Shown piece by piece: positions 35,591 through 44,173 of a DNA stretch of 64,000 bases; within the stretch, counting starts at the first letter, position 1; every line of letters begins with the position of its first letter. The notes beneath the pieces are model-generated. The model had not been told where the DNA came from, made no database searches, and was given only the letters and a program-made list of their open reading frames with translations. The DNA is from Deltaproteobacteria bacterium (GTDB lineage: Bacteria; Myxococcota_A; UBA796; CAJQPC01): positions 8,501 to 72,500 of the forward strand of contig JADKFE010000045.1 of the NCBI GenBank assembly GCA_016717595.1, given 5' to 3'. The translations under genes were made by a program, and so were the position numbers.

Positions 35591-36507
35591 CGGGCGAGGG
35601 GGGCCAAGGCGAGGTCGATGAGCATCGCCCCGAACAGGATGAACAGGTAGGCCACAGAGGCCTTAAACATGACGCGGTCCTGCTCGTAATCCTGAGCCTG
35701 GAGCACGCGGACGTTGTGCCAGGTGAACCAGAGCCCCGAGGCCAAGGCGACCACGCCGTACAGGGGGCTCAGGTGGCCAGTGAAGCACGGCGCGAGGGTG
35801 ACCGGCACGAGCAGGAGCGTGTAGGCCAACATGCGCCAGCGGGTGCCTTGATCACCGACGACGTTGGGCATCATCGGCACCCCGGCGGCGGCGTAGTCGT
35901 CTTTGCGGTACAGCGCGATCGCCCAGAAGTGCGGCGGGGTCCACAAGAAGATGATGAGGAACAGGATCCAGGACGCAGAGGTGAGCTGGCCGGTGAGCGC
36001 GGCCTCAGCGATGAGCGGCGCGGTGGCCCCGGCGGCGCCGCCGATGACGATGTTCTGCGCCGTCCGACGCTTGAGCCCAAGGGTGTAGACGAAGACATAG
36101 AACAGGATCGACAGGAGACCGACCGCCGCGGCCACGGGGCCGCCCACCGCCCAGAGCAGGGCCGTGGACGCCACGGAGAGCCCGACGCCGTAGAACAAGG
36201 CGTGGCCCGGGGCGACGGAGGCCGCGGGGAGCGGGCGGAGCTGGGTGCGGGCCATCCGGGCGTCGATGTCACGCTCCAGATAGGCGTTTAAGACCGAGCA
36301 GGCCGCGCCCGCCATGGCCGTGCCCAACAGCACCAGAGCCGCCTTGCCCGGGCTCGGCCAGCCACCTTCAGCCATCGCCAAGGCCGGCAGGCCGGTGAAC
36401 AGCACCAGCGCCAGCACCCGTGGGCGTGTCATCTCCCAGTACAGACGCGCCAGATCGACGAAGCCGAGGCGGGGCTCGGTTTGTACGGTCGGGAGGACAA
36501 GGCTCAT
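35587..36507 (-). CDS. ctaB: Protohaem IX farnesyltransferase (haem O synthase)
   Basis: 306 residues, a UbiA-superfamily prenyltransferase with nine helices. The N-terminal MTRPRVLALVLFTGLP and the first Asp-rich motif NAYLERDIDARMARTQLRPLP fit haem O synthase, as does WTPPHFWAIALYRKDDYAAAGVPMMP. It farnesylates haem b to haem o for the oxidase. It overlaps ctaA by ATGA at its start, forming the haem-A pathway pair. Confidence 0.94.
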   Translation of the reverse strand: MSLVLPTVQTEPRLGFVDLARLYWEMTRPRVLALVLFTGLPALAMAEGGWPSPGKAALVLLGTAMAGAACSVLNAYLERDIDARMARTQLRPLPAASVAPGHALFYGVGLSVASTALLWAVGGPVAAAVGLLSILFYVFVYTLGLKRRTAQNIVIGGAAGATAPLIAEAALTGQLTSASWILFLIIFLWTPPHFWAIALYRKDDYAAAGVPMMPNVVGDQGTRWRMLAYTLLLVPVTLAPCFTGHLSPLYGVVALASGLWFTWHNVRVLQAQDYEQDRVMFKASVAYLFILFGAMLIDLALAPLAR

Positions 36508-37433
36508 GCGACGATCTCCGGCAGGGCCGCGGGGGTGGGCGCGGCAGCGAGCGGGGGGGCGGTGCGCGCCCGGGCCGCGTCGCGGACCACGAGCGCGGTC
36601 GCAGCACCTAACGCGGCCGCGGTCGCAGAGTGAAGGGCCGTCACCTCAACTGGCAGACGAAGCAGCACGTTTGCGATGCCCAAGGCCACCTGCACGATCA
36701 CGAGGAGCAGCAGCAGCCGAGACCGCCCGCCGAGCCGAGGGTGATCCCAGGCGCCCCAAGCGAGCGCCGCGATGGCGAAGGTCAGCGCGTAGGCCACGAG
36801 GCGATGGGTGAGCTGCAAGCCCAGGAGGCCGCCAAAGCTCGGGAAGAACATGTCGCCCGCGCAGGCCGGCCACTGCGGGCAGACCAGCCCAGCGAAGCGT
36901 GAGGAGACCAGGCCTCCGAGGGTCATCTGGGCCAGGTACAGCCCAGCGACGCCCCAGGCCAAGCCCTGAAGTGCCGGGCTCACCGGGGCGCTCATCACCG
37001 GGCCGTCTTGCTCCTGCGCGACCTCAAAGAGCCGGGCGGAGAGCAAGGTCAGACACACGCCGAAGAGGTTGCCCACGAGCAGATGAGAGGTGACCGTCCA
37101 CGAGGCCAAGAGCTTGAGCACGGTGAGCCCGCCGAGCACCACCTGCAACGCGAGCACCACGAACGAGACGCCGAGGAGCCCGCGGCACGCCGCCCAGGCC
37201 CGGCGATCTTGGTACATCCAGGCGGAGAGGCCCACGAGCAGCAGCGAGACCGAGCCCGCCAAGGCCCGATGGCCCCACTCCAAGATCACCCCGAAGTCGA
37301 GCGCCGGGACCAGCTCACCAAAACAGAGGGGCCAGTCCGGGCACGCGAGGCCAGCGCCCCGGGCACGAACGACCGCGCCGAGGACCACCAGCAGGGGGGG
37401 TACGCAACCCCGAGCGTGTCTATGGACCGACAA
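36504..37433 (-). CDS. ctaA: Haem A synthase (CtaA/COX15)
   Basis: 309 residues, eight helices, converting haem o to haem a. Signature RARGAGLACPDWPLCFGELVP in the first loop and the symmetric LVCPQWPACAGDMFFP in the second half give the two Cys pairs. Paired histidines are in LEWGHRALAG, WTVTSHLLVG, QLTHRLVAY and VTALHSATA. The only start in this frame is TTG at 37433, and the N-terminus (GCVPPLLVVLGAVV) is short. A G7 run at 37394-37400 lies in it, and another frame reads more naturally (TLGVAYP...), so the first residues may be affected by an indel. Overlaps ctaB by ATGA. Confidence 0.9.
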   Translation of the reverse strand: MSVHRHARGCVPPLLVVLGAVVRARGAGLACPDWPLCFGELVPALDFGVILEWGHRALAGSVSLLLVGLSAWMYQDRRAWAACRGLLGVSFVVLALQVVLGGLTVLKLLASWTVTSHLLVGNLFGVCLTLLSARLFEVAQEQDGPVMSAPVSPALQGLAWGVAGLYLAQMTLGGLVSSRFAGLVCPQWPACAGDMFFPSFGGLLGLQLTHRLVAYALTFAIAALAWGAWDHPRLGGRSRLLLLLVIVQVALGIANVLLRLPVEVTALHSATAAALGAATALVVRDAARARTAPPLAAAPTPAALPEIVA

Positions 37434-37441
37434 AAGCCACC

Positions 37442-37469
37442 GTTAAAGCGGCTCTTCGGGGGTTGTCAA
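37442..37469 (-). promoter_or_regulatory. Sigma70-type promoter for ctaA-ctaB, almost leaderless
   Basis: Minus-strand TTGACA (37469-37464, perfect -35), a 16-base spacer and TTTAAC (37447-37442, 4/6 of TATAAT). It lies in the short gap between the SURF1 gene and ctaA. Transcription would begin about 37435, practically at the TTG used as ctaA start, so translation would be near-leaderless or begin downstream. Confidence 0.5.
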
Positions 37470-37481
37470 ATCGAACCCGTC

Positions 37482-38213
37482 TCAGCGCTGTCGACCTTGG
37501 AGCGTAGGCTCACCATCAAAGACGACCGCCCCGGCGATGCCCAAGGTCGCCGAGAGCCCAAACCAGGTGAAGGCGTACTCCAGGTGAGGGCGGGTGCGGA
37601 TGGTGTTGTGGTAGCCGCTGGCGGGGAGGGTGGAGGGGTCGGGGCTGGCGCCCTCGGCCAGGGGGGCTCCGGCGATGAAGAACCAGTCGGGGGTGGTCGC
37701 GCCGAGGGCCTCGCCGATGGCGGTGGGGGCCATCACGCGCCAACGGAGGCCGTCGGGGCTGGCCGGCGCCTCGGCGTCAAACTCGGCGGAGGCGCGGGCC
37801 ACGCCGGAGAGCTGCAGCGGACCGCCGAGGCCGCGCGCGCGCTCCTCAGCGCCCTCGAGCGGGATCCACCCACGATCGACGAGCAGCTCAGACGGCGCTC
37901 CCGGCGGCGCGTCGGCGACGGTCACCCGCTGGATGAGGTGGTAACCGGGCTCTCCGCCGACATACCGCCCGGCGAGCAGGGCGTAAGGCTCGGCTTGGGC
38001 GACGCCCGAGAGCTGGAGCTGGCGAAAGTTCGCCTGCTCCCCCGGGACTCCCAGCAGCTCCGGCCCCGCGGGTGGCAAGGCCTGACGCTCCTTGAGCTCG
38101 GCGATGAGCGCGTTGGTCTCATCGTTGCGGCGGAGCTGCCAGAGGCCCAGCCGCGCGAGGTTGACGACGCCGAAGAGGATGAGCAGCCCGGTGAGGACGG
38201 TCTTGAGGCGCAT
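37482..38213 (-). CDS. SURF1-family cytochrome oxidase assembly protein
   Basis: 243 residues: an N-terminal helix (LTGLLILFGVVNLARLGLWQLRR) with the family's GLWQLxR motif, a periplasmic domain with LLVDRGWIPLEG (SURF1 signature RGW) and a C-terminal helix FTWFGLSATLGIAGAVVF preceded by HLEYAFTWF. SURF1 delivers or inserts haem a into subunit I. It is upstream of ctaA in the same direction. Confidence 0.9.
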   Translation of the reverse strand: MRLKTVLTGLLILFGVVNLARLGLWQLRRNDETNALIAELKERQALPPAGPELLGVPGEQANFRQLQLSGVAQAEPYALLAGRYVGGEPGYHLIQRVTVADAPPGAPSELLVDRGWIPLEGAEERARGLGGPLQLSGVARASAEFDAEAPASPDGLRWRVMAPTAIGEALGATTPDWFFIAGAPLAEGASPDPSTLPASGYHNTIRTRPHLEYAFTWFGLSATLGIAGAVVFDGEPTLQGRQR

Positions 38214-38234
38214 GTGGCTCCGAGAGCCTCTCCT

Positions 38235-39191
38235 CTAAACGACCTCCTCCTCGGGGGCCACCGCCTCGGCGAAGGCCGTCAGCGCCTCCGCGGACGGCGG
38301 CCACGAAGCGGCGTCGAAGGCGGCTTTGAGCTGCTGCGGCGTTTTGACGCCGACGATCACCACGCTCACGCCGGGCTGCCGCGCCACCCAGGCGAGGCTC
38401 ATCGCCGCGACGCTCACGTCAGGGGGACGAGGCGCGCCGTGGAGCCGCGCGTTCACCCGATCTCGTCGTTCGGGCGAAAACCCCTTTCGTGACGAGCGCT
38501 TGTCGCCGGGCGCTAAGGTTCGGGTTGAGGTGAGCGCGCCGGTCAACAGCCCGCTGGCCAACGGTGAATAGGCCAAGAACTGCACGCCGTTGGCCTCACA
38601 CCACGGCAGCAGCGCCTCGGTGGCGCCGCGCTCAAGGAGGTTGAGCGGCGCTTGAACGCTCTTGAGCTGCTCACCGACGAGCGCTCGCGCCAAGGCCGCC
38701 TCCTCAACGCCGACGTTACACAGGCCGATCCCGCCGATCTTGCCCTGCTCCACGAGCTTAGAGAGCGCCTCTAAGGTGTCCGCGAGGGGCACCAAAGGGT
38801 CGGGTTTGTGGGTCTGGAGCAGGTGGATGTGGTCTCGGCGCAGGCGCCGGAGGCTCCGCTCGCAGTCCCGTTGAACGGCCTTGGGGCTGAGGTCAACCTT
38901 CACCTGAGGGTCTCGCCCGGCGAGCGCCGACTCCACGAGCTCGTCCCCCAGGCGCTCATCCCACAAAAGGCCACACTTGGTCGCCACGGTGACGCCCCGC
39001 GCGGCCTCACCAAGCTCGCCGATGAGCCGCTCGGCGCGGCCAAAGCCGTAGAGCGGCGCGGTGTCAACGCCGGTGACCCCGAGCTCGATCGCCGCGTTCA
39101 GGGTGGCGCGGGCGTCGTCATCGCGTGGCGCGCCCCAAAACCAGCCACCAAACGCCCATGTGCCCAGCCACAGCCTCGCGCCGCCGCTCAC
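38235..39191 (-). CDS. Aldo/keto reductase
   Basis: 318 residues, a TIM-barrel oxidoreductase using NADPH. The catalytic tetrad is present: Asp in GVDTAPLYGFG (D and Tyr), Lys in VTVATKCGLLW and His in HLLQTHKPDP. The ending LNLLERGATEALLPWCEANG and LAYSPLASGLLTG are characteristic of the YdhF/YccK-type family. It overlaps the upstream membrane-protein gene by ATGA and precedes SURF1 by 21 bases. The oxidase neighbourhood does not reveal a substrate. Confidence 0.92.
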   Translation of the reverse strand: MSGGARLWLGTWAFGGWFWGAPRDDDARATLNAAIELGVTGVDTAPLYGFGRAERLIGELGEAARGVTVATKCGLLWDERLGDELVESALAGRDPQVKVDLSPKAVQRDCERSLRRLRRDHIHLLQTHKPDPLVPLADTLEALSKLVEQGKIGGIGLCNVGVEEAALARALVGEQLKSVQAPLNLLERGATEALLPWCEANGVQFLAYSPLASGLLTGALTSTRTLAPGDKRSSRKGFSPERRDRVNARLHGAPRPPDVSVAAMSLAWVARQPGVSVVIVGVKTPQQLKAAFDAASWPPSAEALTAFAEAVAPEEEVV

Positions 39192-41038
39192 TGGAGCTGC
39201 GGCCCCAAGACGGTCTGCACCGACCCACGCAAGGCCGCCTCACGGCGCGTTTGTTGGGTCTTCCAGCGGGTGGTCTCTTCAGCCGTGGCCTGCACCTCTG
39301 GCAAGGCCCACACCACGGCGTTCGCGCTGTCCACCATCGGCGGGCCCAACAGCGCGGTCAGCGCGGCCCGAGGCGCGTCGGGGATGCGGCCCTCGGAGCC
39401 TACGCCGAGCACCTGCACCCGCCGAAACCCCTTGTCATAGAGCAGCCAGAGGTCCTCGCGGTGGTCGCTGGTCAAGGGGGTGACCGGCTGGCTGGCGATG
39501 GCGGTGAGCGCCTTCACCAAGGGCAAGGCGGTGACGAAGGTGCGGCCCGACTGCGCGAAGTACTCCAGGCGCTCCAAGGGCACGGCCTGAATTGGCTGAC
39601 CGTGGGTCATTTGTGCCGAGAGCGCGGCCCAGCGTGACTCTTTGTCGGGGCGGAAGATGATCGAGAGGTCGGCGGTGGGCGCCGTAGGGCCGTCGGCGAG
39701 GGCCGCGAGGCCCGGGAACGCCGTCGGCGCGAAACGTTGCATCGGCCACGGCGTGAGCTGGTTTACCTGCACGTCGAGCCCCGCCAACACGGCGAGGCCC
39801 AAGGCGAGGCGAGGGGAGCCCGCCCGGGCGACCAAGGCCGCGCAGACCGCGAGCGCGGTCATGGTGATGGCGAGGGCGCGAACGGGGAAGTTCAGCGGCT
39901 CGGCGACATACCCAAGGGCTCGGTTCAAGAAGAAGAACGGCAGGCGCACCCGGCTGCCCCCGGCGAGCTCGACGACCTCCCCGTTCACCACGAGGTAGCT
40001 GCCCATCGCCAACAAGGCGCCCAAGAGCGCGAGCACCACCCACAACGTCGCCTGACGTGGCGCGCGCCACAAGGCCAAGAGGCCCAGGGCCAAGGCCGGC
40101 AGGCCGAGGTATCGACCCCCGCCGTAGCCCATTCGTTCGGGGCTCGCGGTCTCACGCTCACCGCGCCGAGGGCTCACCAGATCCAGCGGATCGAGGCGCG
40201 CCGAGCTGGGGTCGGTCACGGGCTGGCCGTGCTCTTGGGTGATGTACGCCACCAGCCCCACGGCCGGCCGCTCGTCCTCGCCATACGACGAAGAGAAGGT
40301 GCGCATCACCGGCAGCACCAGGGCGAGGCCGAGCCCGGCGGCGACGGCGTAGCGCAGGAGCACCCCAGGCAGGCTCCCGCGCAGAGGTAAGGTGAACAGC
40401 GAGAGGACCGCGACGCTGAACCCCAAGAAGAAGCCGTGGTAGAAGCACGACAAGGCCGCGAGACCGAGGCTCAGCCCCAGCCAGCCCGCGCTCTGAAAGC
40501 TCTGGGTCTCTTTGTGGTTCAGCCAGGCCAAGAGGCCCAGGGGCAGCCACCAGAGGTGCTGCAGCTCGCCGACGCCGACGTGCAGGGTGAACAAGGCCAC
40601 GGCGCTCGTCTGAAGCAGCACCCCCGCGGCGAGGCCCCCCAGAGGCTCGCCGGACACCCGACGGCCCAAGAGCGCGCCGCAGACGCCGATGAGCGTGAGG
40701 TTGGCCAAGGCGGCGAGGTTCGAGACGGTCACGATCGAGAGCGGCGCGAGCAGCACCACGAGCAGGCCGTTGAGGGGCTCGATGGGGTAGAGCGCCATGC
40801 CCTCGGGGTAGTTCACGAGCTGGGTCTGAAAGGGGATGGCGCCTTTGGCCATCACCTCGGCGCGAATCCACCACAAGGTCCAGAGGTGCTTGAGGCCGTC
40901 GCCGTGGGGCGAGCCGATGGACTCGGTGCTCAGGGTGAGCACGAGCGGCCAGGTCAGCGCTACGGAGAGCAGCGCCGAGACCAGGGTCACCAGGAGGCTG
41001 TACGGGATTCGCGCCGTCCAGGCGACGAGCGAGGTCAT
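39188..41038 (-). CDS. Large polytopic membrane protein, GT-C/YfhO-like
   Basis: 616 residues with about 11 membrane helices in the first 430 and a soluble end. The early loop SIGSPHGDGLKHLWTLWW and the conserved QLVNYPEGMALYPIEPLNG resemble GT-C type membrane glycosyltransferases (YfhO-like), which use lipid-linked sugars. No clear DxD or ExD catalytic motif could be assigned, so the enzyme class is uncertain. It overlaps the aldo/keto reductase gene by ATGA. A role in cell-envelope sugar or lipid modification is possible. Confidence 0.6.
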   Translation of the reverse strand: MTSLVAWTARIPYSLLVTLVSALLSVALTWPLVLTLSTESIGSPHGDGLKHLWTLWWIRAEVMAKGAIPFQTQLVNYPEGMALYPIEPLNGLLVVLLAPLSIVTVSNLAALANLTLIGVCGALLGRRVSGEPLGGLAAGVLLQTSAVALFTLHVGVGELQHLWWLPLGLLAWLNHKETQSFQSAGWLGLSLGLAALSCFYHGFFLGFSVAVLSLFTLPLRGSLPGVLLRYAVAAGLGLALVLPVMRTFSSSYGEDERPAVGLVAYITQEHGQPVTDPSSARLDPLDLVSPRRGERETASPERMGYGGGRYLGLPALALGLLALWRAPRQATLWVVLALLGALLAMGSYLVVNGEVVELAGGSRVRLPFFFLNRALGYVAEPLNFPVRALAITMTALAVCAALVARAGSPRLALGLAVLAGLDVQVNQLTPWPMQRFAPTAFPGLAALADGPTAPTADLSIIFRPDKESRWAALSAQMTHGQPIQAVPLERLEYFAQSGRTFVTALPLVKALTAIASQPVTPLTSDHREDLWLLYDKGFRRVQVLGVGSEGRIPDAPRAALTALLGPPMVDSANAVVWALPEVQATAEETTRWKTQQTRREAALRGSVQTVLGPQLQ

Positions 41039-41085
41039 GGGATAAAGTTTACCAGAGCGTGACGAGCGTGTTGACGAGGTGACTG

Positions 41086-41528
41086 GTGCAAGAGCCTAGA
41101 GCTTGGCGTGTACGACGGGCAGAGGTTGAGGTGTTGTTGCCTCTGCGGGCCTCGGTGCTGCGCCCGGGACAGCCTCTTCTCGCGGCGCGTTGGCCCGGGG
41201 ACGCCGACGCGGAGCACTACGTCGCCGAGGCCCCCAGCGGCGATGAGATCGTCGGCGTCGCCAGCGTCTTCTCCGCTCCTCTTGGCGCGGACGGCCCCAA
41301 TGGTCAGCTTCGGGGCATGGCCGTCGACCCGGCCGCGCGCGGCGCCGGGGTGGGCCTCGCGCTCCTCCGCGCCGTCGAGGCCGCGCACCCCGAGGGCCTC
41401 TGGTGCAACGCCCGCGTGAGCGCCTCGGGTTTTACGAGAGCGCCGGCTGGCGCGTCATCTCGGAGGAGTTTGAGATCCTTGGCGTCGGGCCCCACGTCAA
41501 GATGCGCTGGGGCCCGCACAAGCCTTAA
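41086..41528 (+). CDS. GNAT acetyltransferase, split by one frame change
   Basis: About 147 residues after joining frames. LRGMAVDPAARGAGVGLALLRAVE is split here as LRGMAVDPAARGAG / VGLALLRAVE: the RGxGVG acetyl-CoA-binding motif A of GNAT enzymes. The frame breaks near 41424: NARVSA should continue LGFYESAGWRV, the GFYxxxGW block of GNATs, then VKMRWGPHKP and a TAA at 41526-41528. One missing C (GCC-CTC) explains the change. The GTG at 41086 is the best start. Substrate unknown. Confidence 0.75.
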
Positions 41529-41538
41529 CCCTTGGGCC

Positions 41539-42066
41539 TCAAGCGGCGCCGAAGACCTCTTGCAGCGCCTCGACGATGGGGTGGGTGAGCCCGCTCCACG
41601 CCGCGCCGTCGTCCTTCGTCACGGTGACGAAGTTGTTCACCGCGAAGACCGAGCGCACGCCAGGGATCTTGAACACGCGCCGCGCGAGGGGGTGATCGTC
41701 GCTCGCGCTCGTGAGGTTCAGCGCCTTGGGGCCGATCTTGACGCTTAACGTGAACTTCATGGCGTTCGGGTTCGGCGTGTCCTCAAAGCTCACCTCGATG
41801 GCCTCACGACCGCCGTGATCGTGGCTGTGGCCATGATCGTGGCTGTGGCTGTGGTCGTGTTCAGGCTCGGGGGGCGGAGACGGCGCGTGATCGTGGCTGT
41901 GGCCGTGATCATGGCTGTGACCGTGGTTGTGACCGCCGCCGTCGTCGTCATCGTCGGCAGGGCGAACAGGTGGCCGAGGGGTGGCCGCGCGGGCGGGGGC
42001 TTTGGCCTCGGTCTTGCCGCGACCGAGGGCTTTGCCGACGAGCTTCTTGATCAGGTCCCGAATCAT
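41539..42066 (-). CDS. Nfu N-terminal-domain protein with a long His-rich insert
   Basis: 175 residues. A basic N-terminus (MIRDLIKKLVGKALGRGK) is followed by about 55 residues dominated by (HGHSHDHGHSHDH)-like repeats and Pro/Glu. The C-terminal Nfu_N domain starts EVSFEDTPNPNAMKFTLS and has HPLARRVFKIPGVRSVFAVNNFVTVTK. This is the scaffold domain of NfuA-type Fe-S carriers, but the catalytic CxxC NifU domain is absent. The His repeats should bind Zn, Ni, Co or Cu. It heads a minus-strand pair with the DUF6918 protein and is convergent with the acetyltransferase. The combination is unusual. Confidence 0.8.
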   Translation of the reverse strand: MIRDLIKKLVGKALGRGKTEAKAPARAATPRPPVRPADDDDDGGGHNHGHSHDHGHSHDHAPSPPPEPEHDHSHSHDHGHSHDHGGREAIEVSFEDTPNPNAMKFTLSVKIGPKALNLTSASDDHPLARRVFKIPGVRSVFAVNNFVTVTKDDGAAWSGLTHPIVEALQEVFGAA

Positions 42067-42091
42067 GCTGGGCTCCTTAGGCGCTGCCGCC

Positions 42092-42535
42092 TCAGCCGAT
42101 GTGCTTCTTGACGAGCTCAGCGAGGCGGGGCATCGCCGCGACGGTGTGGGTCACGCCTTGGGGGCGTAAGGTCTCGTACGCCTTCTGGACCGAGCGGTGA
42201 TCGGCGTTGCGCGCCCGGGCGTCGGTGATCGACAGAAGGGCGTTGGCGATCTCGTCGCCGTGCTTCACGAAGTAGGCCTTCAGGTCGGTCTGACCGCTGG
42301 CCTTAAACCGATCGTAGAAGGGGTCGATCTGCTTGGCGAAGTCGGGCATGAGGTTGTCCAAGGCGCGGCCGACGAAGCCGGGCTTGATGCCCTGCACCGC
42401 CTTAAACGCGCCCTTCACGGCGAGGCCGGTGAGCCCCGACTTGTCGGCCACCTCGGCCTCGACCACCTTCACGCCGTCGTCCACGATCGCCCGACGGCGC
42501 GTGGTGTCCTGCATTGCGTCGCTGAGAGCACCCAT
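42092..42535 (-). CDS. DUF6918-like protein
   Basis: 147 residues of helical sequence with VVEAEVADKSGLTGLAVKGAFKAVQG, LMPDFAKQIDPFYDRF and ALLSITDARARNADHRSVQKAYETLRP. I recognise this pattern from a family of unknown function (DUF6918) common in actinobacteria and myxobacteria. It has no signal peptide or membrane helix. It lies between the HEAT lipoprotein and the Nfu_N gene on the same strand with short gaps. Confidence 0.65.
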   Translation of the reverse strand: MGALSDAMQDTTRRRAIVDDGVKVVEAEVADKSGLTGLAVKGAFKAVQGIKPGFVGRALDNLMPDFAKQIDPFYDRFKASGQTDLKAYFVKHGDEIANALLSITDARARNADHRSVQKAYETLRPQGVTHTVAAMPRLAELVKKHIG

Positions 42536-42556
42536 CAGAGCCTCCTGCTCGTGTCG

Positions 42557-43735
42557 TTAGAAGACGATCTCTTTGCCGCCGCCGCCGCCACCGCCGGAGC
42601 CGCCGCCATCACACTTGGGGATGAAGGCCTTGCCGCCGACCTCATTGAACCACCACGCGACGTACTGCTGGCCCACGCAGGACCACTGGCCCTTCTGGCG
42701 CAGGGCGCGCTCAAAACACTCGTAGCTCTTCTCGAAGTCGCGGTCGTTCTGGGCCTTGGCGATGTCGGTGCCAGGCACCTTCTCCGGCGGCTCTTTGGTG
42801 ATGTAGCTCTTCATAAAGAACGGGACGGCCTCACAGAGCGCGTCGGCGGCCTTCTGGTTGGGCGAGGAGCCCAGCGCGGTGAGGATCGCCTGGCGCACGT
42901 CGGGGTCGTCCTCTTTGGTGAGGGCCCGCTCGCGTAAGCAGGCGACCTGGGTGTCGCTCTTCGCGCCCTTCATGGCGAGGATCGCCTCTTTGCGCACCGC
43001 TGGGGCGGGATCCTTGATCATCAGCTCGCAGAGCACCTGCTCGGCTTTGCCGCTGCCCACGGTGCGGAGGCTGGCCAAGGCCGCCGCGCGCACGGCGCCG
43101 TCGGCGTCGGTGGTGGCGGCGCTGTACAGGGCGTCGGCCACGGCGGGATCTTTCTGGCCGACGAGCGCCGTGGCCGCCGCCGCGCGCACCTCAGCGGCGG
43201 GATCGCCCTTGAGCGTGCTCACCAAGGTGCTGACGGCGCCGGCGTCGCTGGTGCCGCCCAAGGCGCCAAAGGCCGCCGCGCGCACGTCCGAGGCTTGGGT
43301 GGCGTCTTGGGCGATGCGCAGCAGCTCCGCGGAGAGCGCCGGGGCGCGCACCTTGACCAGACCGGCGATGAGCGCCGCGCGATCTTTCACTTCGGCGTCG
43401 GCCAGGGCGGGCACAAAACACTGGGCGAGGTCGTCGCGGGCGCTGGACTCTAAGCCCTTGACGATGGCGAGATCCACGGTGTGTTTGTCGGCCTTGTAGG
43501 CGTTCTCGCAGACGCAGTCCACGATCACGTCTTGGTCGGGGATCTCGGCGAGCTTCTTCGCCGTGTAGGCCCGCAGGTCGTCGTCCTTCTTCATGCGCAG
43601 GCCGACGCAGGCCGTCTTGAAGCGCGACATCGCGATCGCCTGATCAACGCCGGGGCGCTCGATGTCGGGCGGGGGGACCTCACACGCGCAGAGCACGCCG
43701 AGGGACAGGGCGAAGATTGAGAAGAGCGGCCGCAT
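42557..43735 (-). CDS. HEAT-repeat lipoprotein
   Basis: About 392 residues from the ATG at 43735, giving a signal peptide MRPLFSIFALSLGVLCAC with a lipobox; the open frame upstream is not supported. The body has at least five HEAT-like repeats (AAALAxLRTVG, EVRAAAATALVGQKDP, ASDVRAAAFGALGG), a Cys/Asp-rich start (IVDCVCENAY) and a C-terminal region with paired Cys and a Gly-rich tail (GGGSGGGGGGGKEIVF). It is probably anchored to the outer membrane or periplasm as a scaffold. No enzyme motif. Confidence 0.75.
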   Translation of the reverse strand: MRPLFSIFALSLGVLCACEVPPPDIERPGVDQAIAMSRFKTACVGLRMKKDDDLRAYTAKKLAEIPDQDVIVDCVCENAYKADKHTVDLAIVKGLESSARDDLAQCFVPALADAEVKDRAALIAGLVKVRAPALSAELLRIAQDATQASDVRAAAFGALGGTSDAGAVSTLVSTLKGDPAAEVRAAAATALVGQKDPAVADALYSAATTDADGAVRAAALASLRTVGSGKAEQVLCELMIKDPAPAVRKEAILAMKGAKSDTQVACLRERALTKEDDPDVRQAILTALGSSPNQKAADALCEAVPFFMKSYITKEPPEKVPGTDIAKAQNDRDFEKSYECFERALRQKGQWSCVGQQYVAWWFNEVGGKAFIPKCDGGGSGGGGGGGKEIVF

Positions 43736-43819
43736 CGGCGGGCCTCCAGACAGTGCGGGCGTGGGCAGGCGTGGGCAGGCGAGCATAACCGAGAGGTCGG
43801 ATTTCACCAGGGGAGACGC

Positions 43820-44038
43820 TCACGCCGAGCGTGGTCGTGCGCCCGCCTTGGCGGCCTTCTGCGCCTCCTCCTCAGCGACCATCTGGGCGTAGGCGTCCCG
43901 CTTTGGCGCATAATAGGCGTCGGGGGCATCTGACGACGTGTCCGCCATCCCGGCGACGAGCTTTGAGCCGAGCTTGTCCATGACGCGGGTGTAGGCCCCA
44001 CGCAGCGCGCTCTTGACGAGGTTCCGTGCGACACCCAT
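43820..44038 (-). CDS. Small protein of 72 residues, unknown
   Basis: Starts at the ATG at 44038 with AGGAGAG eight bases upstream (MGVARNLVKSALRGAYTRVMDKLG). It is Ala-rich with an amphipathic N-terminal helix and a charged tail ending EEEAQKAAKAGARPRSA. No signal peptide. It faces the divergent kinase-linked gene across about 135 bases. No homologue was recognised. Confidence 0.5.
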   Translation of the reverse strand: MGVARNLVKSALRGAYTRVMDKLGSKLVAGMADTSSDAPDAYYAPKRDAYAQMVAEEEAQKAAKAGARPRSA

Positions 44039-44053
44039 GATGTTGCTCTCCTG

Positions 44054-44072
44054 ACGCGAGGATACTTCGCGT
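44054..44072. promoter_or_regulatory. Inverted repeat ACGCGA-N7-TCGCGT
   Basis: A perfect six-base inverted repeat with a seven-base centre, 16 bases before the start of the 72-residue gene and in the divergent intergenic region. It could be an operator or an mRNA hairpin near the ribosome binding site. No strong -35/-10 pair was found beside it. Confidence 0.3.
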
Positions 44073-44173
44073 AGAAGCCACTCTGCAAGCTTGATGACGC
44101 AGGGGTGCTTGCCAAAGACCTCCGATTCGTGTGAGAACATGCAGTCAGCCCCCTGTTCATCGACGAGGTCCGC

